IMG/VR virus record: IMGVR_UViG_3300035070_002905
Coordinates: 62,001-126,000 of that record
DNA: 64,000 nucleotides
Strand: one strand, 5' to 3'
Origin: a virus
Below are positions 1 through 8,911 of the stretch, in pieces. Position 1 is the stretch's first letter. Each line of letters opens with the position of its first letter. The notes beneath the pieces are model-generated. The model ran no database searches. It was given only the letters and a program-made list of their open reading frames with translations, and had not been told where the DNA came from. Both the position numbers and the translations under genes were made by a program.

Positions 1-633
1 AGAAGGGTAATCAGGATGACGCTGATTATTGTGCATTTGAATTATCGAGTCGTTACCAGCTTCATCAAGGTTATTGGTACTTTTCCATATCGTACAAACC
101 CACTCAGTTGCATCAATAGTTGGAGTCTGGCTACCAATTAGTGATTTATAAGGAGGAAGAATGATCGGATCGTGAATTTCGTAAAGACCCTCTGGAACAA
201 AGGTAACAGCATGATTCGAGATGCAAGCTCTAAACGCAGGTTCCCAATTATCCCCCACCCTCGAATTCTCATAATCTAAAACATTTCCGATATCTGAAAA
301 TCTATCGTAAAGTGTTCTAGGCGTATTACTACCTGCCGCCGTCACTAGGATCTCGTTACCTACTGCGTCGACCAGACCCTGAGGAGCATCTTCGACCCAT
401 TGGCCTTGAGAAGTCCCTTCGTTCACGTGCCAGATATACGTCAGGCCGTTAGAATCGTCAAACCACTGGAGTCCCGGCTCGGGTGCTGCCGGTGGAGTAG
501 CGCTCTGGATTTTAACGGCAGAGCTACCGTATTTAATAACTGATGTCCACTTAGTACCGTCCCACGTGTAACGGTAGTCTCCATACTCGTAGACCTGCCC
601 TACGATCGGGGCGGTTGGGAAGCTAATAGCCAT
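1..633 (-). CDS. Tailspike / tail fibre with pectate-lyase-like fold (partial, C-terminus beyond window)
   Basis: The frame is open from an ATG at 633 to base 1, giving 211 residues without a stop, so the gene continues past the left edge. An AGGAG-type ribosome site precedes the start. Residues near 45-80 hold a short Trp/Tyr-rich module (TYIWHVNEG...QWVEDAPQ) that is also present in the neighbouring 1,292-residue spike. Then comes a region typical of the start of a beta-helix spike (TFVPEGLYEIHDPIILPPY resembles Pectate_lyase_3 openings). It is probably a receptor-binding or capsule-degrading spike; the catalytic part is not visible. Confidence 0.75.
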   Translation of the reverse strand, partial: MAISFPTAPIVGQVYEYGDYRYTWDGTKWTSVIKYGSSAVKIQSATPPAAPEPGLQWFDDSNGLTYIWHVNEGTSQGQWVEDAPQGLVDAVGNEILVTAAGSNTPRTLYDRFSDIGNVLDYENSRVGDNWEPAFRACISNHAVTFVPEGLYEIHDPIILPPYKSLIGSQTPTIDATEWVCTIWKSTNNLDEAGNDSIIQMHNNQRHPDYPS

Positions 634-685
634 ATATGACTCTCCTTATGTTATGATTGCCGGGTGATCAATCCGGGTGTACTAC

Positions 686-693
686 TATTTTAG
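686..693 (-). promoter_or_regulatory. Late-promoter-like motif CTAAAATA
   Basis: Minus-strand CTAAAATA followed by GTAGTAC, 53 bases upstream of the partial tailspike start. It is one of about ten copies of (C/G/T/A)TAAAATA found at the heads of gene blocks in this window, resembling the T4 late promoter TATAAATA. Function is inferred. Confidence 0.45.
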
Positions 694-694
694 G

Positions 695-723
695 CAAAAA
701 GAAAGCCGCCCGAAGGTGGCCTT
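695..723 (-). terminator. Intrinsic terminator of the 1,292-aa spike-gene neighbour region
   Basis: On the minus strand AAGGCCACC pairs with GGCGGCTTT (one wobble, one mismatch) around a TTCG tetraloop, then TCTTTTTG. It lies just after the stop of the spike gene at 728. Confidence 0.7.
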
Positions 724-727
724 GTTG

Positions 728-3700
728 TTAGATTAGTTTCCAGTCTGAGGATCCGGATCCTATAGAGTTAACTACCATGTATGCATTGTTGGCTGTTACA
801 TCTACGTATACCTGTCCGTAGTAAGTGCCGCTAAACGCAGGAGGAACTGATCCTATCTGAGCAAACGGGCCTAGATTGACGAAGGATGTTACTGTGGCAT
901 CCTGTCTAATAGAGGTTTGACGGATACCCTTCAGTACCATATCGTTCGTACCCTCTACTAACTCTACCACGGTACCAGCTACTACTATAGATCTAATAGC
1001 TTCTACTCTATCAGAGACTACCTTATTATCAGATATATTTGCAGTCGAGGCATCTTGAACCCATATACCTGCCCTCGAGCTAGTAGGAGAGGTGACGGAG
1101 CAGTATTCGTCTACAATGTTATTTTTAACATCTATACTAGTAGAAGAGGAGTCTCCTCGAACTGATATAGGAGTAACTGAAGTGTTCCGTATGATATTAT
1201 CGGAAACCACTGCATTACCCGTCACCCATGCGTATATACCGTTCTTATCTATAGTAGATTGGAATCTACCGTCGATTATATTATTAGTGATATACGCGTT
1301 GACAGCAGACTGGTTAGACACGGATACTCCACAACCTAGGAAGGTGTTAGATACTATCGATATGTCACTTACAGGAGATCCTGAATCGATCTGTACCAGT
1401 AAGGCTCCTGCCATGGCACTAGCCCCTGCACCTCCATCGAAAGTATTTCCGCTGACAACAATGGAAGTATCCGCAACAGAACCTCGGTTCCTGAGGACTA
1501 CAAGATCCTGCTCTACGTTACCTACAAATCCATTAGCAGTTACTTGATTATCAGTTATACGCAAGACTCCCTTTCGATAAGTATTGGCGTCCCAGTCAGT
1601 GGAGTTACCTCCGGCATCTATAAAAGTACCTCTACCTACCTCTGCATAGAAGCACTGTACGATATTCCCAGATATCGTATGCTCCATACTTATAGGTTCA
1701 GTAATCTTAATAGCTGATGCACCTACCGAGTTACGGATGGTATTATCTATATAAGATATGCGGTGACCGCCTAGAGTACATCCTCCATCGATATAGTTAC
1801 CCTGGAACGTAATGTTCTCTCCATTACCATGAGTATCTACAGCTCCTACTGAAGTAGTACAGATAGAAGTACAGTTCGTAACTTGGCTGTTACGTACTAC
1901 TATAGACCCGTTAGATCCACCTCCTCCATGAGCTATTCCGTGTCGAATAGACTTAAAGAAGCTGTTAGTTAACGTCAGGTCCTGACAGTTACTTACACTA
2001 TAGCCATAATACGTGTTGTTAGGGCTAGCTAAGCGATTACTCATATCTACTACTAAGTTCGTAGAGGATACATACCTGCATCGGTCTACTAATATGGCAG
2101 CGTAATCAAAAGAGTTCGCCTTTATATCCTCCAGGTGCAATCCCATAACTCCTGCGATTCGCAACCCAAAGTCTTGAGTTAAGTTCTCTTCACAGACTAG
2201 ACTGAATCCTTTAGCCGTAAAAGAAGTACCTGTGTGTCGGTATATACGGACATCCGTAAGATCGTTATATCCGTCGTATAGAGATTCCTTACTATATACA
2301 GTATTTCCTATTACCTGATTAACCTCTAGGAACTCTCCTTTATAATAGTTATCTCTGGCAGGATTAAAGGATCCTATAGTTGCATCCCATATGATCAGTT
2401 CGTCGCCTGCGCTTATGCTAGATGCGTCTACTACGTCTATAGACCTCTCCCCTACTTCACCTACGGTAGATGCCAGAGTAGTCACCTGGGTAAGCCAGTT
2501 AGAGTCGTCCTCCCCATACCTAAACGCTGTAGTTATAGAATCTCCCGAGATGATAAATCGTACTGAGTCAGAGCCCTCTCCCTTAAAGGCACTACATGGG
2601 GTGAGGTCTATTTGAGACGTTATTTTATAGCTTCCAGGAGGAGTATAAACCGATCCTCTAGTATTAATGGCTGCCTGGATAGCTGCAGTATCATCCGTTA
2701 CACCATCGCCTACTGCACCGAAGTCCTTAACGTTTACTACATCGGCGAAACGCTGGTTAAGTGCACGAGCCTGCGTAGAGCCTACTGAAAGAATCTCTGC
2801 TGCGTTAATCGACTCAGCCGTCTGTGCCGCCGCCTGTGGAGAATCATCTACCCATTGATAGCTATTCCCATCGTTGAACCAGATGTATGTACGTCCAGAT
2901 TCTGTATCGTACCAGCGAGCATTGTCTACTGGGTTCTCTGGAGGAGTAGGCTGTACGTATGAACGTGAGTCACTTGCCTCTGAACGAATCTGTGCGATCT
3001 CGGTTAGTACGTTGTTAAGATCCTCTGTACCTAGCTCACCGTTCTGGTAGTGGCTCGACTTGATACATAGTACGTACGCCACGTTATCCGGACGAGTCTC
3101 TGCACCGCCTGCCGCTACGCCAGTACCGTTAGCTACTAGAGCTGAAGTGCCTGCTCCGGTAGGAACCTGACCGATGCCGTAAGGAGTTCCACCTACAGTA
3201 AGATCCATCTCGCCTACAGAAGAGCCTTGCTGACTACCGATTACTCGTGCCTGCATTGTACCAAAGAACTGTAGCGTAGCCACCGTCCAGTACTGATCGC
3301 TGTTAGGGTGTTGCAGACCGCCTGCGCCTAGTACACGCCAGTGACGGTGTGCAGCCAGTTCAGTCGATGCGATTGTTACCAGTGCGTTGTTCGTATTGCC
3401 TGGTACGACTGCCGAAGCGTCAAACCATACGCCACCATCGTCAGAATACTGAAGACGGATCTGGCTAGGCAGGTATTGAGCGCCTAGAGATTCTGCATTG
3501 AACAGAGTGATCGAGTTAACTGTAGTCGGAGCATCGAACGAGTAGCCGATAGACTGATCTGCGAAGTTAACCGTAGTCGTAGTCGATGTATTACCATCCC
3601 ATAGATTCTCTGTAGTACCTGGGAATGTAGTAGTCATCCAGCGGCCTAGCTCGTTGGCAATCAACTGGCTTGGAATCTGCGTAGTATCTGTACCTGCACC

Positions 3701-4606
3701 GAAGTCGTAGCATCGTACGAAGTCGCCGCGTGAATCTGGTAGAGTAGCCACTTCCGCTGCAGGGTTACCTGTCAGGAATGTCACTAGCTCTGGGTACATA
3801 GAACGAGTGATCGTTCCACCGATTGTACGCAACCAGCCTGCCGGTACGTTGTTATTCGGGAAGTAACCCATAAAGCCTACCGGTACATCTGCCACGCGTG
3901 TAGCTGCAGGAATACCGATGTGACGTACGCTGATAGTCTCCGAGCGAGGCACGAAGTTAAGCGTCAGGACATTACCTGCCAGACTGTACTCAGTAGTCGA
4001 TAGGATCGAACCGTTACGGATAACAATTACAGATGAACGGCTAGGAGCCTGACGGCTAAGCGTAATGTCACGTGTGTTGTTAGCTGCAGAGAATACATGC
4101 TGCTCTTCGGTGATCTCGTTAACGTTGTACGGGTGGTTAACCTGGCTGATCTGCCATTGCGTACCGTCGAAGATCAACTGGATGTAAGCGTTACGTAGAT
4201 CTAGTACTAGGTCTGTATCGCCTTCAATCGTAGAGCCTGTAGGTATAACCGTTACTGGACTTACTGCGAAAGACGAGTCTCGGTCGGCTACTGCTACTAG
4301 ATTACCTACTACTGGATTAGCCGGTAGCGTGATTGTGATACCACCTGCAGCCATGTAGCCGATCTTATCGGTAGCCGTTACGTCGGCATCGGCGTTAATC
4401 CATGATAGGCCCTGTGGAGGTAGGCTAGACCACTGGATGCCGCTATCACCGCCTCCAGAAAATGCTTCCAGGAATTTACCGCCCTGGCCGGCGTATCCCG
4501 GAGCATCGTTAAGATCACTCCAGTTTAGTACCGCTTTGACTTCCGTGCGGATATGCTCCAGAAGTTCGTCGGATATGGTAGAAATACCAACTCTTGTATT
4601 TGCCAT
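728..4606 (-). CDS. Large tailspike with collar, discoidin-like and beta-helix regions
   Basis: 1,292 residues. An N-terminal virion-binding part is followed at about 250-320 by a phage tail-collar-like domain (VPVGFMGYFPNNNVPAGWLR ... LPDSRGDFVRCYDFG). Residues about 350-450 look like an F5/8-type-C (discoidin) fold (RLQYSDDGGVWFDAS, HRHWRVLGAG). A Trp/Tyr module (RTYIWFNDGNSYQWVDDSPQ) precedes a classic Pectate_lyase_3 opening (VNVKDFGAVGDGVTDDTAAI, about 640) and a long parallel beta-helix rich in N and V. It is probably a trimeric receptor-binding spike, perhaps a depolymerase; catalytic residues cannot be named. The start has AAAGGAGCCAAG before ATG. Confidence 0.85.
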   Translation of the reverse strand: MANTRVGISTISDELLEHIRTEVKAVLNWSDLNDAPGYAGQGGKFLEAFSGGGDSGIQWSSLPPQGLSWINADADVTATDKIGYMAAGGITITLPANPVVGNLVAVADRDSSFAVSPVTVIPTGSTIEGDTDLVLDLRNAYIQLIFDGTQWQISQVNHPYNVNEITEEQHVFSAANNTRDITLSRQAPSRSSVIVIRNGSILSTTEYSLAGNVLTLNFVPRSETISVRHIGIPAATRVADVPVGFMGYFPNNNVPAGWLRTIGGTITRSMYPELVTFLTGNPAAEVATLPDSRGDFVRCYDFGAGTDTTQIPSQLIANELGRWMTTTFPGTTENLWDGNTSTTTTVNFADQSIGYSFDAPTTVNSITLFNAESLGAQYLPSQIRLQYSDDGGVWFDASAVVPGNTNNALVTIASTELAAHRHWRVLGAGGLQHPNSDQYWTVATLQFFGTMQARVIGSQQGSSVGEMDLTVGGTPYGIGQVPTGAGTSALVANGTGVAAGGAETRPDNVAYVLCIKSSHYQNGELGTEDLNNVLTEIAQIRSEASDSRSYVQPTPPENPVDNARWYDTESGRTYIWFNDGNSYQWVDDSPQAAAQTAESINAAEILSVGSTQARALNQRFADVVNVKDFGAVGDGVTDDTAAIQAAINTRGSVYTPPGSYKITSQIDLTPCSAFKGEGSDSVRFIISGDSITTAFRYGEDDSNWLTQVTTLASTVGEVGERSIDVVDASSISAGDELIIWDATIGSFNPARDNYYKGEFLEVNQVIGNTVYSKESLYDGYNDLTDVRIYRHTGTSFTAKGFSLVCEENLTQDFGLRIAGVMGLHLEDIKANSFDYAAILVDRCRYVSSTNLVVDMSNRLASPNNTYYGYSVSNCQDLTLTNSFFKSIRHGIAHGGGGSNGSIVVRNSQVTNCTSICTTSVGAVDTHGNGENITFQGNYIDGGCTLGGHRISYIDNTIRNSVGASAIKITEPISMEHTISGNIVQCFYAEVGRGTFIDAGGNSTDWDANTYRKGVLRITDNQVTANGFVGNVEQDLVVLRNRGSVADTSIVVSGNTFDGGAGASAMAGALLVQIDSGSPVSDISIVSNTFLGCGVSVSNQSAVNAYITNNIIDGRFQSTIDKNGIYAWVTGNAVVSDNIIRNTSVTPISVRGDSSSTSIDVKNNIVDEYCSVTSPTSSRAGIWVQDASTANISDNKVVSDRVEAIRSIVVAGTVVELVEGTNDMVLKGIRQTSIRQDATVTSFVNLGPFAQIGSVPPAFSGTYYGQVYVDVTANNAYMVVNSIGSGSSDWKLI

Positions 4607-4643
4607 TCTTGGCTCCTTTAGTTACGTTGCGCGCGCTATACTC

Positions 4644-4676
4644 TATTTTACACATAATAGGGATTTCGGTTATAAG
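4644..4676. promoter_or_regulatory. Divergent promoter region
   Basis: Minus-strand GTAAAATA (4644-4651) lies 38 bases before the spike start. Plus-strand GTTATAAG (4669-4676) lies 44 bases before the RuvC-like gene. The same pair of motifs recurs at 62853-62876 between divergent genes. Inferred from recurrence. Confidence 0.5.
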
Positions 4677-4719
4677 TGATATAGAGAGGGACATGATAAC
4701 GACTATCTATGGAGGATTG

Positions 4720-5217
4720 ATGGATCATACTGAATATTACCTAGGGATCGACCCTGCATGGAAGACCTGTGCGGTAGCCTTGATGAACGATCGTAATGAA
4801 GTCATTAAGTCTATCGTACTGGACCCGTCTACCATGGAGATGGCCGAGGTTCCCGATGTAGTAGAAGCTTGGCTGGGAGGTGGATTCCACCAGATTATCG
4901 GCTGCTGCATGGAGCGTTTCGTCTACTATGAAGGCGTGCACAATCCAGACAGCGAGCGGATTCTGATGGTAATCGGCCAGCTACAATATTGGTTACGCAC
5001 TAAGAACATTCCCTGTACGCTCTGGAGAGCATACGATTGGAAGAGTCGTCTTAGTAAGCACTTATTTAAAGAACGGGATTTCCGTAATCCCAGTGATCGC
5101 TTCGATAAGGTATTCTCAGTGGCAGCTGCAGAATGTTGTACCGGCGTGAAATTCGAAACAGACCACGAGGCCGATGCAGGATGCTTGGCCTATCTAGCAG
5201 GAGCTATGTATGCATAA
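4720..5217 (+). CDS. RuvC-like Holliday junction resolvase / RNase H-fold nuclease
   Basis: 165 residues from the ATG at 4720, chosen because GGAGG lies four bases upstream. The fold signature is a first strand YLGIDPA with D11, an acidic residue after the fourth strand (MERFV, E65), and a C-terminal DHEADA with D148 and D152. This is the acidic quartet of RuvC-type resolvases. The middle helix (ERILMVIGQLQYWLR) fits the family. Likely role: resolving branched DNA during replication or before packaging. It opens a plus-strand operon and overlaps the next gene by eight bases. Confidence 0.75.
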   Translation: MDHTEYYLGIDPAWKTCAVALMNDRNEVIKSIVLDPSTMEMAEVPDVVEAWLGGGFHQIIGCCMERFVYYEGVHNPDSERILMVIGQLQYWLRTKNIPCTLWRAYDWKSRLSKHLFKERDFRNPSDRFDKVFSVAAAECCTGVKFETDHEADAGCLAYLAGAMYA

Positions 5218-5920
5218 GTTTACTGAGTACCAAGGACGAGTACTCAATAGTGTAGAATACAACGGCGTGCCTTACGCGCGCATGGGCGATATCATCGAGT
5301 GCATTGTACCGGGCGGCTGGTCGGACTACGAGCAGGTACTCAACTCGGATCAGGGTCTCATCGAAGATCTCGACTTGATATATCTACCGGATGATGTATT
5401 CTGTGAAGCTGATGGCTGGCACATTCCAGTCAGTAAAATAAGCTGCTGGTTATTCACCATTAAAGTCCGCGACTGCGATGACGATATGCAGGATCGCTTC
5501 CGTACCTTCCGACGTGACTGTGAGAAATCCTTTCGAGTCACTTGGGGTATGGACGTCGAGGACGTACGGGTACGCGTGCGCGAGATGCCCTTCCAGGAGC
5601 AGGCGTCTTACGAGGAGCTACTCTGGGCCTTCCGATCTCTAGGAGTTCCAGTAGAAGATGAACCTGATGAGTTAATCATCTACGACGTACTAACTAATCT
5701 CGCCTCGCATAGTGAATGCGGACGGGCTGGACAGAAACTGGCAGACATGCTGACGTACATCGACGACCTTCCCGGTGGCGAGTACATCTTGGAATACATT
5801 GAAAACTACTTACTAAATCGCCTACCGGACTCGGTGGATCTGCAGGACTTCCTTGAAGAGCTAGACCGCCGCGTATCGTTTATGGCAAGCCAATTCATAG
5901 GAGAAACAAATGCAAAATAA
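5210..5920 (+). CDS. Antirepressor-like protein with P22_AR_N-type N-terminus
   Basis: 236 residues. Residues about 10-115 resemble the P22 antirepressor N-terminal domain: V-x-Y-N-G-V-P-Y-A near the start, then an aromatic segment WHIPVSKISCWLFTI and a helix DRFRTFRRDCEKSF. The family normally binds host or prophage repressors, or DNA. The acidic C-terminal half (ending about 236) has no recognised domain. It is the second gene of the operon, overlapping both neighbours slightly. Family assignment is from motif pattern only. Confidence 0.6.
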   Translation: MHKFTEYQGRVLNSVEYNGVPYARMGDIIECIVPGGWSDYEQVLNSDQGLIEDLDLIYLPDDVFCEADGWHIPVSKISCWLFTIKVRDCDDDMQDRFRTFRRDCEKSFRVTWGMDVEDVRVRVREMPFQEQASYEELLWAFRSLGVPVEDEPDELIIYDVLTNLASHSECGRAGQKLADMLTYIDDLPGGEYILEYIENYLLNRLPDSVDLQDFLEELDRRVSFMASQFIGETNAK

Positions 5921-6491
5921 GATTCACGATATCATGGACCACGCCTGGGATCATCCTGCAGTGGACGAAGTACACACCATGCGAGTTGGCTTAATCACAA
6001 ACACCGTTGGACAGGCTCGTCCTGTCGTCATTACAGATCTAGATGATATTATGTTAGAAGAACCTAAAGTGGACCTCTCTAAGATCATCGAAGAACTGCC
6101 TCTAATCGTACACTTCGGTGTCGACCATCTTATCGCTGTACTAATCGTCTTGGACGCTGACTCTGGTAAAATTCAGTGCTATCCTTTCAGTAATGATAAT
6201 GAACATAACAAATGGTTCGTCTACGATATCGCGTTCGACATTGTCGATCATGATAAAGTGGAAGTCCGTCCAGTTCATCCATGGGTCACTGTTGCAGATG
6301 ATCTTTACCAAGAAACTTACGAGCATATGGAGGCATTAGCATCTGTATGTATGTCATTCCTCACTCGATTGGGTGAAGGGACTCTAGTAGAATCAGAGGA
6401 TAACTTCGAGCGACTCAATAAGAAGCGCACGAAGAATGGGAAATTTCCTCGACGACCTAATTGGAACTTAATATGTGGAAGCCAAGTTTAG
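5910..6491 (+). CDS. Hypothetical protein, 193 aa
   Basis: A good ribosome site (AGGAGAAACAA) precedes the ATG. Acidic first two thirds with beta-rich segments (LIVHFGVDHLIAVLIVLDAD) and a short basic C-terminus (KKRTKNGKFPRRPNW). No family recognised. It overlaps the antirepressor-like gene and the next gene, so it is probably co-translated with them. Confidence 0.7.
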   Translation: MQNKIHDIMDHAWDHPAVDEVHTMRVGLITNTVGQARPVVITDLDDIMLEEPKVDLSKIIEELPLIVHFGVDHLIAVLIVLDADSGKIQCYPFSNDNEHNKWFVYDIAFDIVDHDKVEVRPVHPWVTVADDLYQETYEHMEALASVCMSFLTRLGEGTLVESEDNFERLNKKRTKNGKFPRRPNWNLICGSQV

Positions 6492-7162
6492 AATTTACTT
6501 TACGATTGAAATGGTTTACTTTTACTACTAAGATCGTTCACATGTACCGCAAGGTACGTGACAAGGTGATGAACTATATCACTAAGCACGACCTTGAAGA
6601 GTGCAACGGAACTTCTATGGCTGCGGCATTCGCTGGCGGCACATGCGTAGGTATTACTGCAACTTCAAACCATGCAGGGAACCGTGATGTCACGGTACCT
6701 GCGGGTATTCTACTAGGCGCTGGCGCTGTGGTAGGAACTATTGCTATGCTCTGCTGGGGTAGAATGCCGGGGAGCAAGAGAGAGCTTACAGAGGAAGAGT
6801 GGGATACCGCTCTGCAGATAGTCGGAATGACTAACCTGACCTGTGTAGCTACTACTATGCCTAAGCACGTCGATATTGCATACGCTATGGTTACCGGAAC
6901 CAGTCTCCTGGAGATTGACGACGAGGAACTACGCGATCGATTCATGCCTAAAGAGGAGGAGCCGGATTTCGATGAAAGTAACTTCTTCATGAGCGACGAT
7001 GACGACGAAGAAGATGACGAGGACGACTGGAAGAGTACGCCTAAGAAATCGAAAAGAAAAATGAACTTGGACTGGGACTTCCCAATTAAAGATCCAGATG
7101 ACTACAGGGAAAGTAAGTTAGAGGATAAATACTCAGGAGATAAATCATGGCTAGTGATCTAA
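6473..7162 (+). CDS. Hypothetical membrane protein with acidic tail
   Basis: 229 residues from ATG 6473; a TTG four codons earlier is possible. A hydrophobic stretch of about 20 residues (AGILLGAGAVVGTIAMLCWG, near residue 85) looks like a membrane segment. Residues about 160-190 form a strongly acidic run (DDDDEEDDEDD) followed by a Lys-rich patch. No family recognised. The end overlaps the next gene by 16 bases. Confidence 0.6.
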   Translation: MWKPSLEFTLRLKWFTFTTKIVHMYRKVRDKVMNYITKHDLEECNGTSMAAAFAGGTCVGITATSNHAGNRDVTVPAGILLGAGAVVGTIAMLCWGRMPGSKRELTEEEWDTALQIVGMTNLTCVATTMPKHVDIAYAMVTGTSLLEIDDEELRDRFMPKEEEPDFDESNFFMSDDDDEEDDEDDWKSTPKKSKRKMNLDWDFPIKDPDDYRESKLEDKYSGDKSWLVI

Positions 7163-7674
7163 AAACCTACCTACCTGTAGAACTCAAGCGCTACCGCAGA
7201 CGTTACGCATTCCGCTCTAAGCGAGATGACGATGGACGTCAGGAATACGTGATTAAGTTCAAAGGGTGGAACGGAGAGTTAACTAAAAAGATGACTCAAG
7301 CAGAAGCTCGAAAGTTCTGTACCACGTATTCTAATGGGGTAATGAAGCATGCAGTAGAGTGTGCTCCATATCACGAACACGGGCGTGAGGCCTTTAGAAC
7401 TCGTAAGGTAATTGGAGATCCGGTGATCGGTACTCTGATGCGGTCGTTTAAAAATATGGCCGTAGAAGAGACCGAGAAGAAGGATTCGAAAGACAAAGCA
7501 AAGGAGATGCTTAATGATAATCGGAATAGCGGGACCAGCAAAGGCGGGGAAGGACACAGTAGCGGCGATGATCGGGTGGCAGACGACGAGTTTCGCCGAT
7601 CCTCTAAAAGAGGTTACCGCTCTAACCTTCGACATTCCTCGCGAGGACCTAGAGACTCAGGAGGGGAAGGCTAG
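7147..7674 (+). CDS. Hypothetical basic protein with overprinted C-terminus
   Basis: 175 residues, start supported by AGGAGATAAATC-ATG. The first 120 residues are basic and look like a normal protein. The last 53 (Ser/Arg/Gly-rich) are read from the same DNA as the start of the dNMP kinase gene, an overlap of 161 bases. The tail composition is what one expects of an out-of-frame reading, so either the stop has been lost or the tail is tolerated. Confidence 0.65.
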   Translation: MASDLKTYLPVELKRYRRRYAFRSKRDDDGRQEYVIKFKGWNGELTKKMTQAEARKFCTTYSNGVMKHAVECAPYHEHGREAFRTRKVIGDPVIGTLMRSFKNMAVEETEKKDSKDKAKEMLNDNRNSGTSKGGEGHSSGDDRVADDEFRRSSKRGYRSNLRHSSRGPRDSGGEG

Positions 7675-8140
7675 TAAGCATCCTAACGGATTCGGCTTTA
7701 CTAACCGCGAGCTGCTCCAGATGGTCGGTACGGATATGTTCCGTAAGGTAATTCACAACGACGTGTGGACGGAGAAATTCAAACGCACCATTAGCAGTGG
7801 AGGTAATTGGATTGTTCCTGATGTACGCTTTGATGGAGAAGCTCAGACTATTCTGGATGCAGGTGGAATCATTCTTGACGTGGTACCGGGATACGACGGA
7901 TATGAAGAAATTCCTGGTACTCATAGCAGTGAAGCTGGTATTAATCCTGATCTGGTTAATTATCGTATATACAATGATTCTTCCATAGACGATCTACAGC
8001 ACCGTACCTGGGAGACTTGCTGGGCGCTGAACATTCAGTTCCCCGGCGAGTTCGATGAAGTACTCCGTACGATGAATATGGATGATCCTGTAATGGACGG
8101 CTGGGTGGAGGCTCTACATGAAGCACAAGACATGGCTTAA
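7514..8140 (+). CDS. Deoxynucleoside monophosphate kinase
   Basis: 208 residues. The P-loop GPAKAGKDT (residues 6-14) and the overall layout (FADPLKE, a long middle helix, WIVPDVRFDGEA) match the T4 gene 1-type dNMP kinase family, which phosphorylates dNMPs to dNDPs for phage DNA synthesis. AAGGAG at 7501 sits seven bases before the ATG. It starts inside the preceding gene and overlaps the deaminase gene by 23 bases, so the two nucleotide enzymes are probably coupled. Confidence 0.8.
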   Translation: MIIGIAGPAKAGKDTVAAMIGWQTTSFADPLKEVTALTFDIPREDLETQEGKASKHPNGFGFTNRELLQMVGTDMFRKVIHNDVWTEKFKRTISSGGNWIVPDVRFDGEAQTILDAGGIILDVVPGYDGYEEIPGTHSSEAGINPDLVNYRIYNDSSIDDLQHRTWETCWALNIQFPGEFDEVLRTMNMDDPVMDGWVEALHEAQDMA

Positions 8141-8594
8141 GTGCGCTCAGGCGGTAGCTGAGGATTCTAAGTGTATCTCGATGAAGGTAGGTTGTGTGCT
8201 CGTTAGCGATGGGCATGTGATCTCTACTGGATATAATGGTTCGGCTAAGGGCGATCATAACTGTTCGGATGTCCACAAGGAACGTGGCCCCGAGCATTCT
8301 GATTGGTCGAATAAGTTCGAGATTCACTCGGAGATGAATGCCATCATCCACTGTCCGGTGAGTACTTACGGTATGATTGCATACGTAACGCATTCTCCGT
8401 GTTGGAACTGTACTAAGCATCTGGTGGCGGCCGGTGCTAAGTCCATTCACTTCATGGAGATGTACTACCGTATGGATCCCGACGAGTGGTCTGAGGTAAT
8501 CGACTATTGTAAGCGTATGGGCGTAACGCTAGTTCAGTGGAAGGATAGCTTTCTTCCTGAGAAGATCTGGGTGAGTAAGGTGGAAGCATGTTAG
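8118..8594 (+). CDS. dCMP deaminase-family zinc enzyme
   Basis: 158 residues. Zinc and catalytic residues are visible: H70-x-E72 (IHSEMNAI) and C95-x2-C98 (SPCWNC), the cytidine/deoxycytidylate deaminase signature. It probably converts dCMP to dUMP for dTTP supply. It sits immediately after the dNMP kinase and overlaps the next gene by seven bases. The N-terminus also has C19/C26 and an extra Cys/His-bearing segment (CSDVHKERGPEH), as in phage dCMP deaminases with a second metal site. Confidence 0.88.
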   Translation: MKHKTWLKCAQAVAEDSKCISMKVGCVLVSDGHVISTGYNGSAKGDHNCSDVHKERGPEHSDWSNKFEIHSEMNAIIHCPVSTYGMIAYVTHSPCWNCTKHLVAAGAKSIHFMEMYYRMDPDEWSEVIDYCKRMGVTLVQWKDSFLPEKIWVSKVEAC

Positions 8595-8911
8595 GATTCG
8601 TAGACAAGCTAATCGATTCTCTCCCGGATATGATGATTGAACATGAGTACTATAGCCATACCTTTAGCGATGGTACGGTTACTCTTCAGATCAACTCATG
8701 GAACTATTACAACGAGGCGGATAATGACGCTCCTCGTGTAGTAGGTAGTTCCAATTGTACAAGTGATATGGGTATCGAACTGACTCTGTTTATAGATAGA
8801 GCCAACATTACTCGCAAACTTAGTCAATCTGAGATAGAGCGTATATCTAATGCGGCTATCGATATGGTTGAAGATGATGTTAACAATAAGATGGAGAAAT
8901 GGCTATGCTAA
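8588..8911 (+). CDS. Hypothetical protein, 107 aa
   Basis: Overlaps the deaminase stop (GCATGTTAG) and has AAGGTGG upstream. A beta-strand-rich core (GTVTLQINSWNYY) is followed by a C-terminal helix with acidic residues. No family recognised. Confidence 0.65.
   Translation: MLGFVDKLIDSLPDMMIEHEYYSHTFSDGTVTLQINSWNYYNEADNDAPRVVGSSNCTSDMGIELTLFIDRANITRKLSQSEIERISNAAIDMVEDDVNNKMEKWLC

Noticed and set aside
1092-1547. Open frame of 151 codons on the plus strand within the tailspike gene
   Set aside because: It runs antisense to a clear beta-helix protein, lacks a ribosome site and has no recognisable motif; such shadows occur along all long genes here.
6574-6990. 138-codon antisense frame opposite the acidic membrane protein
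   Set aside because: Its Ser-rich start is the reverse of an Asp-rich stretch; no ribosome site or motif.
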